A stretch of DNA of 6,965 bases from Deltaproteobacteria bacterium. Lineage in GTDB: Bacteria > Desulfobacterota > Syntrophia > Syntrophales > UBA2210. Positions within the stretch are counted from its first letter, which is position 1; each line of letters begins with the position of its first letter. Both the position numbers and the translations under genes were made by a program. Below, piece by piece: positions 5,159 to 6,965 of this stretch. The notes under the pieces were generated by a model. That model worked only from the letters and a program-made list of their open reading frames with translations. It had not been told where the DNA came from and made no database searches. The DNA lies in contig JAFCZZ010000301.1 of the NCBI GenBank assembly GCA_019314085.1, positions 1 through 6,965 on the forward strand. The letters are read 5' to 3'.

Positions 5159-6061
5159 ATGGAATATTTTCTGGAGTTGTTTCTAGGCGGGCTTACCCGC
5201 GGAAGCATTTACGCCCTTATCGCCCTTGGCTACACCATGGTCTACGGCATCATCGAACTGATCAATTTTGCCCATGGTGAAATCTATATGATCGGCGCAT
5301 TTACGGCGCTGATTGTGATATCGGTTCTCACCCTCATGGGGATGAACACGATTGCCATGCTTTTGATAGCGGGAGTCATTGCCGTCATATATTCGGCTGC
5401 CTACGGCTATACCGTGGAAAAGATTGCCTACAAACCGCTGCGCAACGCGCCGCGGCTTTCTGCCCTCATCAGCGCCATCGGGATGTCTCTATTTCTTCAG
5501 AATTACGTACTCCTGGCTCAGACCTCAGATTTTTTACCCTTCCCGAACCTGGTCCCCGACTTTGAGTTTATGGAGCCCTACGCGTATATCATCGGTTCGA
5601 CTGAGATCGTTATCCTCATAACGACGGCTATCGTCATGGTCCTTCTGACCCTTCTGATAAAATTTACGAATATCGGTAAGGCAATGCGGGCCGCCTCTCA
5701 GGACAAGACGATGTCGATGCTGGTGGGGATCAATGTGAACCGCGTTATCTCCGTTACCTTTGTCGTCGGTTCGGCGACGGCGGCAATAGGGGGCGTTCTG
5801 ATAGCCTCTCATGTCGGTATGATCAATTTTTATGTCGGTTTCATAGCGGGAATCAAGGCATTCGTCGCCGCGGTGCTGGGGGGAATCGGAAGTATCCCCG
5901 GGGCCGTCCTCGGCAGTTTTGTCCTGGGCTGGACGGAAAGCTTTGCGACCGGATATGTCTCGAGTGATTATGAGGATGTGTTCGCCTTTCTGTTCCTGGT
6001 GCTTATCCTGATCTTCAGACCTCAGGGTATCTTGGGACGGACCGAGAAGCATAAAGTATAA
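5159..6061 (+). CDS. livH: Branched-chain amino acid ABC transporter permease LivH
   Basis: This is one of the two membrane subunits of the LIV-type importer, forming the translocation path with LivM. The 300 residues are close to the family norm. It opens with MEYFLELFLGGLTRGSIYAL and continues YTMVYGIIELINFAHGEIYM (about 25-44), a hallmark of LivH. Several hydrophobic segments follow. The cytoplasmic coupling loop GKAMRAASQDKTMSMLVGI (about 173-191) is the EAA-like site that docks the ATPases. Near the C-terminus is GGIGSIPGAVLGS (241-253), then a terminal helix and FRPQGILG. The ATG at 5159 matches homologue starts, but its ribosome site is weak: GGGAGA at 5138-5143 is about 15 bases away. 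It is 134 bases after the disrupted binding-protein gene and 23 before livM. It appears intact. Confidence 0.95.
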   Translation: MEYFLELFLGGLTRGSIYALIALGYTMVYGIIELINFAHGEIYMIGAFTALIVISVLTLMGMNTIAMLLIAGVIAVIYSAAYGYTVEKIAYKPLRNAPRLSALISAIGMSLFLQNYVLLAQTSDFLPFPNLVPDFEFMEPYAYIIGSTEIVILITTAIVMVLLTLLIKFTNIGKAMRAASQDKTMSMLVGINVNRVISVTFVVGSATAAIGGVLIASHVGMINFYVGFIAGIKAFVAAVLGGIGSIPGAVLGSFVLGWTESFATGYVSSDYEDVFAFLFLVLILIFRPQGILGRTEKHKV

Positions 6062-6084
6062 CGATTACTACAAGGTCTTGGAAG

Positions 6085-6965
6085 TTGATTACATTTGAGC
6101 AGATAAAAAAAGCCGTTCTGGTGTCCGTATGGTTCATGTTTCTCACCTTTCCCATCATGGTGATCCGCGTCAATCCGGTAGAACGCATCGTTGAGTGGCG
6201 CTGGAGGAATATGTTGCTGATCGGTGTCGGAAGCTTTGTTCTTTCCTTTGTCTGGCATTATTTCATCAGGAGAAAGGAACTTGGTGTCCAAAAAGCTGAA
6301 GGGGGAGGGGATGAGTCAGTCCCCCTGATCCAGAGAATCCTCAAGAAGAAGGCGGTATACAGACCGACACTGGCTGTAATCGGCATATTAATCCTTGTCT
6401 TTCCATTTCTCTTTTCACTGTATCAGACCAATATCATGGTATCGGCCCTGATCTACATTATGCTGGGGTTGGGCCTCAATATTGTCGTCGGTCTGGCAGG
6501 TCTCCTCGATCTGGGATATGTCGCCTTTTATGCGGTGGGTGCGTATGCCTATGCCCTGTTAAATTACCATTTCGGACTCAGCTTCTGGATGGTGCTCCCC
6601 ATCGGGGCCGCCCTGGGGGCTACCTTCGGAATACTCTTGGGTTTCCCCGTCCTCCGGCTTCGCGGAGACTATCTCGCCATCGTGACGCTAGGGTTCGGTG
6701 AGATTATACGCATTGTCCTGGAAAACTGGAATGAATTCTCCTTCGGACCCAGCGGCATCGCCAATATCCCGAGGCCGTCCCTGTTCGGGATCGATCTGTC
6801 GCTTCATGCCGCCACGATATATATCTACTATATCATGATCGGCCTGTGTCTCTTCACGATCTTTGTCGTCAACCGCCTGCAGGACTCCCGGATCGGCAGG
6901 GCGTGGATCGCGCTCAGGGAGGATGAAACGGCCTGCCAGGCCATGGGGATCGACAAGGCAAAGAC
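6085..6965 (+). CDS. livM: Branched-chain amino acid ABC transporter permease LivM, 3'-truncated by window edge
   Basis: This is the second LIV permease subunit. The frame is open from 6055 to the window end with no stop, and 293 codons are visible from the chosen start. Two hydrophobic helices (about 11-29 and 42-60) and a polar linker (61-90) precede the conserved core, resembling the extended N-terminus of E. coli LivM. Core motifs are LGLNIVVGLAGLLDLGYVAFYAVGAY (about 129-154), LRLRGDYLAIVTLGFGEIIR (about 190-209) and the ATPase-docking loop RIGRAWIALREDETACQAMGI (269-289). No ATG is available upstream. The first usable start is TTG at 6085, with AAGG at 6072-6075 about 9 bases before it. 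GTG at 6121 or ATG at 6136 are alternatives that would cut into the first helix. Product identity is secure; the start is uncertain. LivG and LivF would be expected beyond the window. Confidence 0.92.
   Translation, partial: MITFEQIKKAVLVSVWFMFLTFPIMVIRVNPVERIVEWRWRNMLLIGVGSFVLSFVWHYFIRRKELGVQKAEGGGDESVPLIQRILKKKAVYRPTLAVIGILILVFPFLFSLYQTNIMVSALIYIMLGLGLNIVVGLAGLLDLGYVAFYAVGAYAYALLNYHFGLSFWMVLPIGAALGATFGILLGFPVLRLRGDYLAIVTLGFGEIIRIVLENWNEFSFGPSGIANIPRPSLFGIDLSLHAATIYIYYIMIGLCLFTIFVVNRLQDSRIGRAWIALREDETACQAMGIDKAK

Noticed and set aside
5155..5160. Promoter -10 TATAAT just before livH
   Set aside because: It overlaps the livH start codon and lacks a -35 element at suitable spacing.

Overview
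The window looks like a bacterial chromosome segment with dense, short-spaced genes, all on the + strand. It has moderately high GC, strong Shine-Dalgarno sites and clear bacterial family signatures. Gene content and order (asd, rsmD, coaD, class I aminotransferase, then a branched-chain amino acid ABC transporter) resemble Desulfobacterota (former Deltaproteobacteria) or a related anaerobe. That placement is inferred from general protein similarity, not from a search.

Region 1 (1-3521) is a compact housekeeping cluster. It holds the 3' portion of asd (aspartate-semialdehyde dehydrogenase), rsmD (16S rRNA methyltransferase), coaD (phosphopantetheine adenylyltransferase), a class I PLP aspartate-type aminotransferase, and a 70-residue two-helix membrane protein. 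The gaps are 3 to 30 bases, so co-transcription is likely. Asd and the aminotransferase both act on the aspartate branch of amino acid metabolism. The small membrane gene carries a perfect, codon-phased 27-bp tandem duplication.

Region 2 (3522-6965) is a LIV-type (HAAT family) transporter locus with its own sigma70-like promoter (3610-3638): a periplasmic substrate-binding protein gene, a terminator-like hairpin (5063-5101), then the permeases livH and livM (livM is cut by the window end). Ordinarily the binding protein would deliver branched-chain or related amino acids to the LivH-LivM channel, powered by LivG and LivF ATPases expected downstream.

The main discovery is that the binding-protein gene is split by a 195-bp non-coding mobile element (4420-4614). 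It has 24-bp terminal inverted repeats (22/24 matching) and is flanked by a perfect 8-bp target duplication, TTATGCAG. Removing the element plus one target copy (203 bases) restores one open reading frame of 376 codons with no other lesion. The element has no transposase, so it is MITE-like. It contains a perfect 43-bp tandem duplication, each copy with an imperfect dyad, and its left inverted repeat places TAG stops in all three forward frames within 11 bases. The otherwise clean host gene suggests a recent insertion.
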